Counted from the first letter of the stretch, positions 52,505 through 60,921 are shown. The stretch: DNA of 64,000 nucleotides from UMGS1696 sp964621165 (GCA_964621165.1 CAZULC010000007.1:22552-86551), one strand, 5' to 3'. A program made the numbers and translations. The notes: generated by a model not told the origin, from the letters alone.

Positions 52505-53755
52505 ATGACGAAGTTTATATTCGGCATAATAGCTATAATCTGTTCCGCCCTTCTCGCCTATACCCTGACTCCGCCGGTTAGAGTGCTGGCGTTCAAAATC
52601 GGAGCGGTGGATGTTCCCCTTGACAGCAGACGGATCCACAACAAGCCCATCCCAAGAATCGGCGGACTTGCGATTTACCTAAGCTTTACCCTGACCACGC
52701 TTCTTTTCTGCGGGACTACCCCACAGCTCTTCACCATTTGGGTCGGCGGCGGGATTCTCGTTATTCTCGGCATACTTGACGACATATATAGGCTTAACGC
52801 ATGGCTCAAGTTCGCGGTGCAGCTCATTGTGACGGGCTTTGCCGTGGGAAACGGGTGCATTATCGATCACATCAACTTGGGCGGGGTGTACATCAACCTC
52901 GGTGTGTTCTCGATTCCCCTGACCGTTTTGTGGATTGTGGGACTTACGAACGCCATAAACTTCATAGACGGCCTCGACGGACTTGCCTGCGGAGTTTCGG
53001 CCATATCGTCGCTGTCCCTGCTGTTTGTGGTTCTGTTCCACGGGGACGTGCTCAGCACAATCGTCTGCGGAATCCTCTTCGGTGCGTGCATGGGATTTCT
53101 CCCCTTCAACTCAAATCCGGCGAGAATTTTCATGGGCGACACAGGTGCGCTGTTCCTCGGATTCACACTGGCTGTGCTGTCGGTGAGCGGAGTCTTCAAG
53201 CTCCACGCAGTGCTGTCGTTCCTGCTCCCGCTGGTGATATTCGCTTTTCCCATATTCGACGCAGCCTTTGCCATATTCAGACGTATTCTCGCGGGGAAAA
53301 GTCCCTTTGCAGCTGACCGTGGGCATCTCCACCACAAGCTCATCGACATGGGCTTTTCCCAGAAGGAATCGGTGCGTATACTCTATGCCATCTGTGGAAT
53401 CCTCGGACTTGTGGCGGTGTTCTGTACAGAGTCCATGTTCGAGCAGAAGCGTGTGTTCAAGGCAGCCTGCATTGCGGTCATAGCAATTGTTGTGTTTATC
53501 ATTAATTTCATAATAATGAAGAATCCTGCACTCCGCCGCCACTCTGGACTGACCGGGGACGACATGACGACTATCGACTATATTAGCGAGCTTGCACCGG
53601 ACAAAGCAAAGAAAATCGAGGTCCACAACGGTGCGACTGAGGAAGACATACGGAAACTGGAAGAGCAGATAGTTGAAAACGCAAAAAAGTCCGCTGAAAA
53701 CGCGGAAAAACCGGACGAAGCCAACATCGGCACGGATGAGCATAAAAATGAGTGA
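52505..53755 (+). CDS. WecA/TagO-type undecaprenyl-phosphate glycosyl-1-phosphate transferase
   Basis: Starts glycopolymer assembly by moving a sugar-1-phosphate from a UDP-sugar to undecaprenyl phosphate. The 416 residues have ~11 helices. Active-site motifs are complete: DSRRIHNKPIPRIGG, LGILDDIYRLNAW, TNAINFIDGLDGLACG, IFMGDTGALFLG and DRGHLHHKL. The last ~60 residues form a charged cytoplasmic tail. GGGGGAG precedes ATG. Position between two DUF4330 genes and behind a ligase-like gene makes it the likely first step of this cluster's polymer. Confidence 0.94.
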   Translation: MTKFIFGIIAIICSALLAYTLTPPVRVLAFKIGAVDVPLDSRRIHNKPIPRIGGLAIYLSFTLTTLLFCGTTPQLFTIWVGGGILVILGILDDIYRLNAWLKFAVQLIVTGFAVGNGCIIDHINLGGVYINLGVFSIPLTVLWIVGLTNAINFIDGLDGLACGVSAISSLSLLFVVLFHGDVLSTIVCGILFGACMGFLPFNSNPARIFMGDTGALFLGFTLAVLSVSGVFKLHAVLSFLLPLVIFAFPIFDAAFAIFRRILAGKSPFAADRGHLHHKLIDMGFSQKESVRILYAICGILGLVAVFCTESMFEQKRVFKAACIAVIAIVVFIINFIIMKNPALRRHSGLTGDDMTTIDYISELAPDKAKKIEVHNGATEEDIRKLEEQIVENAKKSAENAEKPDEANIGTDEHKNE

Positions 53756-54500
53756 GGACAGAACCAAAAAAAAAAGGACGGTCATTGAAATAACTGCCGC
53801 CTCGGTGGTTGTGCTTGGAATTATCGGCATTTCTCTGGCGTTCTACTTCCGGCTGATTCCAATGCCCCGGTTCATGCGTGTGATTTTTGGTACGGACTAC
53901 AGCGAAGACGGGAACATAAAAGAGCCGGAGGACGACATTCCCGACGTGACAGGGCTTCATTCAGCCTTCGACGGGGATGAGGTTTACTTTGATTTAAGTC
54001 CGGCAAAGCTGTTCGATATGCTTGAAGAAGAGGAAAACTACACCTGTTTTCTCCGAATAACCACGGTATGGGAAGGACGGAGCGGTTCGGTCAGGTGCAG
54101 TCTCGAAAAGGACGGCGCAAGGTTCCGGATTGAAAGCGAGGACAGACTCACAATATTTAACGGATGCGAACTGTACACACTCGCCGCCGGACATGATTAC
54201 TTCGCAAGTGTCACGGACTGCGACTGTTACACCGAGCTTGGAATCACATCCCTCGACAGCCTCAAATCCATGGACATAAGTGAAGAAAACCTGAGTCTGT
54301 CGTCGGACTACAAGACGCTGAGCGCCGCTATATACAACGACGAGGGCAGTCTGACGGATGAGTATAAAATTTCAGTGGAGAGCGGCATAATCACGGAAGA
54401 ATACCACTACGACGGCGGTGAGCTGTATCGTTCGGCTGTGTGTGAGAACATTGTGCTGAACGGCGCTTCTGATGAGGACTTCACCGTACCGGCGGAATAA
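53748..54500 (+). CDS. single-pass membrane protein of unknown function
   Basis: I do not recognise this 250-residue protein. A basic start (DRTKKKRT) precedes one helix (ITAASVVVLGIIGISLAFYF), so the acidic C-terminal ~200 residues lie outside. That part is rich in beta-strand patterns, reminiscent of lipoprotein-carrier folds, but no motif is diagnostic. ATG at 53748 overlaps the WecA stop by 8 bases and has GGATGAG 7 bases upstream; ATG at 53736 is an alternative. Context suggests an accessory in glycopolymer export or attachment. Confidence 0.7.
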   Translation: MSEDRTKKKRTVIEITAASVVVLGIIGISLAFYFRLIPMPRFMRVIFGTDYSEDGNIKEPEDDIPDVTGLHSAFDGDEVYFDLSPAKLFDMLEEEENYTCFLRITTVWEGRSGSVRCSLEKDGARFRIESEDRLTIFNGCELYTLAAGHDYFASVTDCDCYTELGITSLDSLKSMDISEENLSLSSDYKTLSAAIYNDEGSLTDEYKISVESGIITEEYHYDGGELYRSAVCENIVLNGASDEDFTVPAE

Positions 54501-54521
54501 CGGCATGATAGGAGAAGAAAA

Positions 54522-55064
54522 ATGGAAAACATGGATAACTTTGACAAAAACGACAAAAAAGAAAAGAAGAAAATCGGAGCGTTGGATGTAGTGATTATTT
54601 TGGTTGTTTTGGTGTGCGCACTCAGCGTCGGATTCAGGATTTTCTCCGACTATACGTCAGACGTAGGCGAGGGAGTTCAGCTTGACAACTACAACGTTAC
54701 CTTCAAGGTTATGGGAATACGCGACTCTTCCGCCCGCAACTTCATCAAAAAAGGCGAGAAATTCTACTTCACCGACTCAAAAACCCTTTTGGGTGAAATA
54801 AATGACGGAAGCATAACCATAACCGACGCCCTGAAGTACTACGACGCACTGGACGGCCAGACAGTCACCGCAACCAACACGGGCAATGGGGATTTGTACA
54901 AGGTTGACGTTGAGGCTTCCATGGACGTGAAGGGAAGAGTCGACGCAGACGGAAGGTTCTTGGTTGACGGAAACAAGTTCCTCGGAGAAAACCAGGAAGT
55001 GCAGATTCACAGCAAGTATTTGTCAATTGTAGTTCTGATTCTTTCAATCAACAAAAGCTCGTGA
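54522..55064 (+). CDS. DUF4330 membrane-anchored protein (second copy)
   Basis: A 180-residue paralogue of the protein at 52.0 kb: a Lys/Asp-rich N terminus, one helix (ALDVVIILVVLVCALSVGF), then an outside domain. DNYNVTFKVMGIRDSSARNFIKKG (positions ~59-81, whose KGEKFYF end is typical) parallels the YVVEVSNIEERFAESVKEG region of the first copy, so both share a strand-helix unit. AGGAG precedes ATG. It closes the intact part of the cluster; a decayed gene follows after 19 bases. Confidence 0.8.
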   Translation: MENMDNFDKNDKKEKKKIGALDVVIILVVLVCALSVGFRIFSDYTSDVGEGVQLDNYNVTFKVMGIRDSSARNFIKKGEKFYFTDSKTLLGEINDGSITITDALKYYDALDGQTVTATNTGNGDLYKVDVEASMDVKGRVDADGRFLVDGNKFLGENQEVQIHSKYLSIVVLILSINKSS

Positions 55065-55083
55065 TTTTCGTATCCCCTGAAAA

Positions 55084-55572
55084 ATGAAGAAAATCATAAG
55101 GATTATCCTTGTCCTGCCGCTTGCGGTCTGACTGATTTTTCTGCTGATACCGATGACGGACAATTATAAATATGACTGAATGCTCAGCGCGGAATATGAA
55201 GAGCCTCAGAAAGAGCGGTTGTTCAGCGGCGAGGTCCACGTCACGGCGGATTTGAAGACGACGACTGTCTTCAACACAATGTTTGTTGACGGCAAAGTAA
55301 CAGTTCAGAATTGGAAATATAACGTCTCCGAGAAACAGTATGTTCCGCGCTCCCTGCTGGCACGTCTGGATCAATCGTATGAAGCGGCAGGAACAATGAC
55401 GCTGGATTATTTCAACACTTTTTGGTTTGAATTCAACTTTCCTGAGCCTGAGTCCGGAGAATACGGAATGTGGATGGAAATATCGTTGTCCCGCAGCCGG
55501 ATTTCGATTGATGTGAGCCGACCCGAGAAAAGAGAAATACCGCTTGCCCATTATTCCGGCAGGCTTGAATGA
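55084..55572 (+). pseudogene. exported small protein with two in-frame TGA codons
   Basis: A frame starting MKKIIRIILVLPLAV and resuming LIFLLIPMTDNYKYD then MLSAEYEEPQKERLF is interrupted only by TGA at 55129-55131 and 55177-55179. It then runs open to 55572. The whole would be a 162-residue protein with an N-terminal membrane anchor and an outside beta-rich domain. Both stops sit where TGG (Trp) would fit, so two G-to-A changes could explain it. No domain is recognised. It lies at the end of the glycopolymer cluster. The downstream part (from 55180) may remain as a truncated frame but lacks a ribosome site. Confidence 0.6.
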
Positions 55573-55593
55573 ATTTGAAAAAAATACAAAAAA

Positions 55594-55680
55594 GCGGAGG
55601 TAAATCTTCACTTTAGTTTTGAGTGGAGATAAACCTTCGCTTTGATTTTGAGCGGAGGTTAGCCCTTCGCTTTAGTTTTA
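55594..55680. repeat. three 29-bp tandem repeats that look like terminators
   Basis: Units 55594-55622, 55623-55651 and 55652-55680 share the form GYGGAGRT..A..CTTCRCTTTRRTTTTRA. The third folds best: GCGGAGG pairs with CCCTTCGC (7 bp), then TTTAGTTTTATT. They separate the decayed gene from the convergent FkbM gene and probably act as stacked terminators. Confidence 0.75.
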
Positions 55681-55681
55681 T

Positions 55682-56746
55682 TCATCTTATCGCATATAAA
55701 GTCAGGTCCCACATGGGGATGCAGTCCGGACGGCGGAGATACAGGCGGTGGCGGGGGAGTAATCCGTGAATCCGCTTGATCAAATAAAACAAATCGTCGG
55801 TCCGGTGGTACAACGAGACTGCCATGGACGGCTGATTTTTCCGTATTAAATCCTCTCCACCATCAAGTGCTTCTGACTCCGCGCCTTCTATGTCAAGCTT
55901 GATGAAGTCAACTGGTATTCCCGCGAAAGCCGTGTCCAGCCTCACTGACTTAACTAAGGCGGACTTGGCTCGTCTGTTTTTACCGGATTCACCGGCACCA
56001 CGGCTTCCGGACTGGGAGTAGTCGATCGTGCCGTCCTCGTTCCACAGCGCACCTTGAGTCGGAACAACTTTACATCTGTACTCGCTTTCTGCGTAACCAC
56101 ACAGCTTCGTAAATGTTTTCACGTCGGCTTCAATGGGGTAGATTACGTCGGGGGCGAGAGTGCGGGCGAAAATTTCCGTGCTGTCCCCCTTGAAAGCCCC
56201 GCCGTCGATTATTGTTTTCACCTGAACGCCGGAGAAAAGCTCATGCAGAGTGGAGTCAGTGTCGTCAACCCGCCGCAGGTACTCCATTTTCCCGCTGAGC
56301 CGGAAGTTCACCGCGTCGTCAAACAGCAGACGGGATTTTTCGTCAAACAACAGTTCCCGCGCGGAGTCAAGCTCATCCCTGTGTGCGAGAAAATATGGGA
56401 AGTCGAACAGCTCTCCGCCGTAGAGGGGTACGTCGGGAATGAAAAAATCGTGGCGGGAGTCTAGCTTTTCTATAAATTCGCGAACCGAGGGCAATGTTGT
56501 GCCGAAAGCCAAAAGCACCGCTACGTCGTCCCCGTATTCGGCTGTTACGTCGGAGGATGAGCGGACGTGGAAGGTGTGGAAGGTTCTGTCCCGCACAAAT
56601 CCGTCGGAGGCGAAAACTCCCTCCAGCTTCACGCCGTATTTTTCGAGGGCTGAGATGATTTTATCCCCGCCGTTTCCTGTGCCGTAGAGGAAAATGGGCT
56701 TGCCGATGGTGCCGAGCCTGTCCCAGAGTGAGTAGTCGAGATACAT
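55682..56746 (-). CDS. FkbM-family methyltransferase
   Basis: A 354-residue protein. The C-terminal half is a FkbM-type SAM methyltransferase: TIIDGGAFKGDSTEIF is the SAM-binding loop, and VDFIKLDIEGAESEAL is the family motif. The N-terminal half starts PIFLYGTGNGGDKII, a nucleotide-binding-like fold often fused in sugar-modifying enzymes. It probably O-methylates a surface sugar, which fits the neighbouring glycopolymer genes. GGAG precedes ATG. Confidence 0.9.
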   Translation of the reverse strand: MYLDYSLWDRLGTIGKPIFLYGTGNGGDKIISALEKYGVKLEGVFASDGFVRDRTFHTFHVRSSSDVTAEYGDDVAVLLAFGTTLPSVREFIEKLDSRHDFFIPDVPLYGGELFDFPYFLAHRDELDSARELLFDEKSRLLFDDAVNFRLSGKMEYLRRVDDTDSTLHELFSGVQVKTIIDGGAFKGDSTEIFARTLAPDVIYPIEADVKTFTKLCGYAESEYRCKVVPTQGALWNEDGTIDYSQSGSRGAGESGKNRRAKSALVKSVRLDTAFAGIPVDFIKLDIEGAESEALDGGEDLIRKNQPSMAVSLYHRTDDLFYLIKRIHGLLPRHRLYLRRPDCIPMWDLTLYAIR

Positions 56747-56808
56747 TTTATTTCTCCAATTGTGAAATAAGATTATGTAAAATCAAGTTACACTATATAT
56801 TTCACACG

Positions 56809-57624
56809 TTATTCTTCTATCCCGAGGAAACGGACGGCGTTGTTCCAGAGAATATCCTCGCGGACCTCGTCGGACAGCCGCAGTGCCATGAACCGCTTAA
56901 GCTCCTCCTTCGTGTTGACCACGGGGTAGTCGGTGCCGAACATGATGTTCTCATAACCCAGCTTGCTCATGATGTCCTCAGCCTTTTCCCGGGACATAGC
57001 CCACAGTGCGCTTGAGGTGTCGTACATTACGTTTTCACGTCCGGCAAGAAGGGGAACGGCTTCATCCCACGCCTTGTAGCCCCCGAGGTGAGCCGCTACA
57101 ACAGTAAGATGAGGGAAGCTCTCCAGTGCGTCAACTAACTTCGCGGCTTCAGAGTAGCGGTATTCGGGACGGTCGTCGCCCATGTGCAGGTACAGCGGGA
57201 GATTTTTGGACTCAAGGATTTCGTAAAGCGGGTAGAGGCGGTGGTCGTTGATGTCCACTTCCTGTATGTCCGGGTGGATTTTGACCCCTTGAAGTCCCAG
57301 CGAAACACAGCGGTTGATCTCACCCTCGAAGTCGGTGAAGTCCTGATGCATTCCGGCGTAGCCTACGGTTTTGAATCCGTGTGAGCGTGACAGCTCCGCC
57401 AATGCCGCGATTGAGGAGTTGACCTTCTCCACCTGATGGGCGTTTGTGGCCACGGAAAAGAGCAGGTAGCCGCAGACGTTGTTTTCCTTAGCCTGTGACT
57501 CGAGGTGAGAGTAGGTTCCTTTGCCCTCCACTGTGAAGTTGTAGAATTTTCCCAGATTGTCGCAAGCTTTTTCCGCGATTTTTTCCGGGTATGTATGTGT
57601 GTGAACGTCAAATACTTTAAACAT
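56809..57624 (-). CDS. amidohydrolase-2-type TIM-barrel hydrolase
   Basis: A 271-residue metal-dependent hydrolase or decarboxylase-fold enzyme. The metal ligands are visible as FDVHTHTYP (HxH), GVKIHPDIQ, LYLHMGDD, VVAAHLGG and FGTDYPV. Substrate unknown; relatives act on small aromatic or lactone compounds. The ribosome site AGGA is far from ATG (12 bases). It lies 62 bases upstream of FkbM in the same direction and could be cotranscribed. Confidence 0.88.
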   Translation of the reverse strand: MFKVFDVHTHTYPEKIAEKACDNLGKFYNFTVEGKGTYSHLESQAKENNVCGYLLFSVATNAHQVEKVNSSIAALAELSRSHGFKTVGYAGMHQDFTDFEGEINRCVSLGLQGVKIHPDIQEVDINDHRLYPLYEILESKNLPLYLHMGDDRPEYRYSEAAKLVDALESFPHLTVVAAHLGGYKAWDEAVPLLAGRENVMYDTSSALWAMSREKAEDIMSKLGYENIMFGTDYPVVNTKEELKRFMALRLSDEVREDILWNNAVRFLGIEE

Positions 57625-57675
57625 AATCTTGATTTTTCCTGCCTTTTGTGATAGAATGATATTGTATAAAATTAT

Positions 57676-57779
57676 GGGAGCTTACCTGCTTTTGCGGCAG
57701 CTCAAGAGTAAATTCGTGGGTTTGTTTATCTTACAGTTTAGGCTTGAGAAATGCCGAGACTCCCCGCGGTGGTTCCCCG
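57676..57779 (-). repeat. dispersed intergenic element, copy D
   Basis: The forward strand runs from GGGAGCTT through TTCGTGGG, CTTA, CTTGAGAAATGCCG and CCGCGG to GGTTCCCCG. These blocks occur in the same order as in the 38.3-38.5 kb units, with ~25 extra bases near the start. It ends 16 bases before the HIT gene start and overlaps its leader. Confidence 0.5.
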
Positions 57780-57795
57780 TATGAGGTAAATTGCA

Positions 57796-58143
57796 ATGGA
57801 TTGTCTGTTCTGCAAAATTATTAAAGGTGAAATTCCTTCCACAAAAATCTACGAGGATGAGAACATTTGCGCTTTCCGCGACATCAACCCGGAGGCGCCC
57901 TGCCATGTTCTGGTAATCCCGAAGAAGCACATCTCTTCAATTGACGAAATCACGCCGGAAAACAGCGTGTACGTCGCCAAAATTTTCGAGAAGATTCCCG
58001 AAATCGCGAAAATCGGGGGCTGCACAAACGGATACCGGGTCATCTCCAACTGCGGTGAGGACGCGGGTCAGTCGGTGCACCATCTCCACTTCCACGTAAT
58101 CGGCGGAGTCAAGCTGCCCCTGCACGTTTTCCCGGAAAAGTAA
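57796..58143 (+). CDS. HIT-family nucleotide hydrolase
   Basis: A 115-residue histidine-triad protein of the HinT branch. MDCLFCKIIKGEIPS is the typical start with a zinc CxxC, and HHLHFHVIGG is the catalytic triad motif. It hydrolyses adenosine phosphoramidates. GAGGT lies 8 bases before ATG. Its stop overlaps the next start (TAATG). Confidence 0.95.
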   Translation: MDCLFCKIIKGEIPSTKIYEDENICAFRDINPEAPCHVLVIPKKHISSIDEITPENSVYVAKIFEKIPEIAKIGGCTNGYRVISNCGEDAGQSVHHLHFHVIGGVKLPLHVFPEK

Positions 58144-58943
58144 TGCTGACAAAATCCGACATTATCGAGGTCGCAATGGCTCAGTCAGCGGTGGATCTCG
58201 GCTGTAATCCCGCAGATTTTACATCAGGTGAGGACAAAATTGTCACATCCACCGCGAACCCCAACGCACGGCGGTACCTGACCCTTCCGTTTCCAGCGAA
58301 TCTCGTCAGCTACGGAGGAAATATCGTGGCTTCGGTCAGCGAACAGTTCCGGAAGATAATCGCGGGCTACATCCGTCGCTTCCACCTGTACGAGTGCTTT
58401 GAGACTCCCGCGGTGAACGTGCTTGCCGACCTGCTCCAACCCCTCGGGTATGGGGTCTGCTTCATGGCGGAATACTGGCTCCCGGACCTCTCTCGGCTGA
58501 CTCCTCTGCCTTGCAAATACAGAATCGAACTCCTCACAAGCTTCGACGGGCTGTATCTTCCCCAATGGAGCAACGCGCTGTGCGAAAAACGGCGGGAGCT
58601 TGACGTGCTTGGCGTGGGTGCATACGACGGAGAGCGGATGGTTGGTCTTGCTGGATGCTCATCCGACTGCGAAACAATGTACCAGATTGGGGTAGACGTT
58701 TTACCTGAGTACCGCTGTCAGGGAATTGCGTCCGCTCTCACGTCCCGTCTTGCCGTGGAAATTTTATCCTGTGACAAGGTCCCGTTCTACTGCTGTGCGT
58801 GGAGCAACGTCAGGTCTGCGAAGAACGCCGTCCGAAGCGGATTTTTCCCGGCTTGGGTGGAGATGACCGTGAAAAGCATGAAATTCATCGACAAAATGAA
58901 CAATAAAATCCCTGTGCAAATGAATGGGAATTGTCAGCTTTGA
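58143..58943 (+). CDS. GNAT-family N-acetyltransferase
   Basis: A 266-residue protein whose C-terminal half is a GNAT domain: GVDVLPEYRCQGIASALTSR is the acetyl-CoA motif and NVRSAKNAVRSGF the closing helix. The first ~140 residues are an extra N-terminal domain that I do not recognise. Substrate unknown. It is coupled to the HIT gene by a one-base overlap. It converges on the aspartate kinase gene with three bases between stops and no terminator. Confidence 0.88.
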   Translation: MLTKSDIIEVAMAQSAVDLGCNPADFTSGEDKIVTSTANPNARRYLTLPFPANLVSYGGNIVASVSEQFRKIIAGYIRRFHLYECFETPAVNVLADLLQPLGYGVCFMAEYWLPDLSRLTPLPCKYRIELLTSFDGLYLPQWSNALCEKRRELDVLGVGAYDGERMVGLAGCSSDCETMYQIGVDVLPEYRCQGIASALTSRLAVEILSCDKVPFYCCAWSNVRSAKNAVRSGFFPAWVEMTVKSMKFIDKMNNKIPVQMNGNCQL

Positions 58944-58946
58944 TGA

Positions 58947-60278
58947 TTACTTCACGAACTCGTGATAGATTCCCCGGATGGAAGTCTCGAAATCCGCCTC
59001 GCTTACGCCTAAAATCAGGGTGAATTCCGACGAGCTTTGGTCGATCATGCGGATGTTGACTCCGGCTTCGGTGACGGATTTTATGATTCTCATCGCCGCG
59101 CCAATTCGTCCAACCATTGCCCGACCAACTACAGCGATAAGCGCAAGTCCGTCCTCTACGGAAATAGAATCCGGATTTACGAGGGCGCAGATTCGGTTCA
59201 TCAGCTTTTCCTTTTTGCCATCCAGCTCATCCCGGCTGACGATTACGCTCATTGAGTCGATACCCGAGGGGATGTGCTCGAAGGATATGTTGCTCTGCTC
59301 GATTGCCTCAAGCACCTTGCGCCCGAAGCCCTTTTCCGCGTTCATCATAGCCTTTTCAATTGTAATCACCGAGAAGCCCTTCTTTCCCGCTATACCGGTG
59401 ATTACATTTTTTTCGTCAAAATAGTCCGTGCAGGAGAGAATCATGGTGCCGGGGTCGCTCTCGTCGTTGGTGTTGCGGATGTTTATTGGGATTCCGGCAA
59501 ACCGAACGGGGAAAATCGAGTCCTCGTGGAGTACGGTTGCCCCCATGTAGGACAGTTCCCGAAGCTCACGGTAGGTTATATACTTTATGGTTTTCGGATT
59601 TTCAACCACGTTTGGGTCAGCCATGAGGAAGCCGTTGACGTCGGTCCAGTTCTCATACAGATCAGCCAGAACCGCACGGGAGACAATGGAGCCGGTGATG
59701 TCGCTGCCGCCCCGGGAGAAGGTTCTGATTGTGCCGTTGGGGTGGGAGCCGTAGAACCCGGGAATCACGCCGTTTGAGTGGCGGTCAAGCTCGGCGGACA
59801 ACAGCTCGTTTGTGGTCTCCGAGTCAAATGTTCCGTCGTCGTTGAACCTGATGAAATACGCCGGATCAATGAAGTCAAAGCCTAAATACTCGGCGAGGAT
59901 TATTCCGTTCAGGTATTCTCCACGGCTTGCGGCGTAGTCCCGTCCGGCGTGGTGGGTCATAGCCCATTTTATATGGTAAAATTCCTCGGACAAATCGAGA
60001 CTTAAGCCAAGCCCTTCAATTATATCGTTGAATCTCGCCTCAACCCGGGAGAACAGCTCGTCAATGCTCTCTTTTGCCTCAACTTTTCTGTAACAGCTGT
60101 AGAGCAAATCCGTGACCTTGTCGTCCCCTGAATTCCGCCTGCCAGGGGCCGATGGAACGACAAAATGTCGGGATGGGTCGGCATGGATGATGCCGGCAGC
60201 CTTTTTGAAGTGAACCGCGTCCGAGAGGGAGCTTCCCCCGAATTTTACAACCTTTGTTTTTATTCTTTCTGTATCCAC
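58947..60278 (-). CDS. lysC: aspartate kinase
   Basis: Phosphorylates aspartate, the first step toward lysine, threonine, methionine, diaminopimelate and dipicolinate. The 443 residues start with the ATP-binding KVVKFGGSSLSD; FSRGGSDITGSIVSRAV is the aspartate/ATP site. Two ACT domains for feedback control follow (FSVITIEKAMMNAEKGF and ALIAVVGRAMVGRIGAAMR). The start is GTG with GGAGT 5 bases upstream. Monocistronic as far as visible. Confidence 0.95.
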   Translation of the reverse strand: MDTERIKTKVVKFGGSSLSDAVHFKKAAGIIHADPSRHFVVPSAPGRRNSGDDKVTDLLYSCYRKVEAKESIDELFSRVEARFNDIIEGLGLSLDLSEEFYHIKWAMTHHAGRDYAASRGEYLNGIILAEYLGFDFIDPAYFIRFNDDGTFDSETTNELLSAELDRHSNGVIPGFYGSHPNGTIRTFSRGGSDITGSIVSRAVLADLYENWTDVNGFLMADPNVVENPKTIKYITYRELRELSYMGATVLHEDSIFPVRFAGIPINIRNTNDESDPGTMILSCTDYFDEKNVITGIAGKKGFSVITIEKAMMNAEKGFGRKVLEAIEQSNISFEHIPSGIDSMSVIVSRDELDGKKEKLMNRICALVNPDSISVEDGLALIAVVGRAMVGRIGAAMRIIKSVTEAGVNIRMIDQSSSEFTLILGVSEADFETSIRGIYHEFVK

Positions 60279-60440
60279 TTTATACTCCAGTGATATTTAT
60301 CTAAGTTTTAAAGCCATACCTTAGTAGTATAAATTATATGCAAAAAACGGTTTTGTGTCAATGGGTTATTTGTTCAAAATACCTTTGCATTTGCTGAATT
60401 TTTATGTAAAATTTTCATCACAGAAATAAGCCCCGATTAA

Positions 60441-60641
60441 CTCAATGAGCTGAAAGCAGAACTCTCGTCCGCCGATTTCACTGAAAACGACAAGCACTAT
60501 ATAGAATTGGCGGAGAAACACCTTGGAATGCCAGACACAAGGGAGAACAGGATTGAGTTTATTATGGATTACACAGACTGCTCCCGTGAAATGGCGGAAT
60601 TGCTTTTCGCGGAGTATTATCCGTCAGGCTTGGACACTTGA
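60441..60641 (+). pseudogene. gene remnant of 66 codons
   Basis: The 643-base gap between lysC and nifJ contains an open frame bounded by TAA at 60438 and TGA at 60639. It reads as protein (ELAEKHLGMPDTRENRIEF; LLFAEYYPSGL) but has no start codon with a ribosome site, so it is probably the end of a lost gene. A CTTCCCC/GGGGGAA hairpin follows near 60680-60708. Confidence 0.35.
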
Positions 60642-60772
60642 TTTCATCCGTACGCAGTAACAAAAACATAATCCGACCACCTTCCCCTGTCAATCCGGCG
60701 GGGGAATTTCACTGTACGTCAGTTTTTTACATAAACTTCAAAAAAAATTTCAAATGATTCTCGAATAAGATA

Positions 60773-60801
60773 TTTACTTTCGGCAAGTTTTGCGCTATAA
60801 T
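60773..60801 (+). promoter_or_regulatory. sigma-A promoter of nifJ
   Basis: TTTACT (60773-60778), a 17-base gap and perfect TATAAT (60796-60801), ~115 bases before the nifJ start. Confidence 0.65.
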
Positions 60802-60838
60802 ATAGTATATATGATTTGCCGTGAGTTTTTTCGCGGTT

Positions 60839-60881
60839 AAGTCAGGCCTGCCTGAGTTTTTTGTGGGTCTAGGCGTGACTT
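60839..60881 (+). promoter_or_regulatory. possible attenuator in the nifJ leader
   Basis: TCAGG (60842-60846) pairs with CCTGA (60851-60855) and is followed by GTTTTTT, a small terminator-like hairpin inside the leader. The segment AAGTCAGGCCT (60839-60849) can instead pair with AGGCGTGACTT (60871-60881) in 10 of 11 positions, which would exclude the terminator. The TGAGTTTTTT block occurs twice in the leader. Confidence 0.4.
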
Positions 60882-60921
60882 CATATTTGCTTTATATATT
60901 TTATATGGAGGATATAATAGC

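Noticed and set aside
49302..55179. Idea that TGA is read as tryptophan in this organism
   Set aside because: obgE, the XRE gene, the sulfatase, dpaA and many others end in TGA right at the family's normal end, and TGG is used normally. The in-frame TGAs are better explained as mutations.
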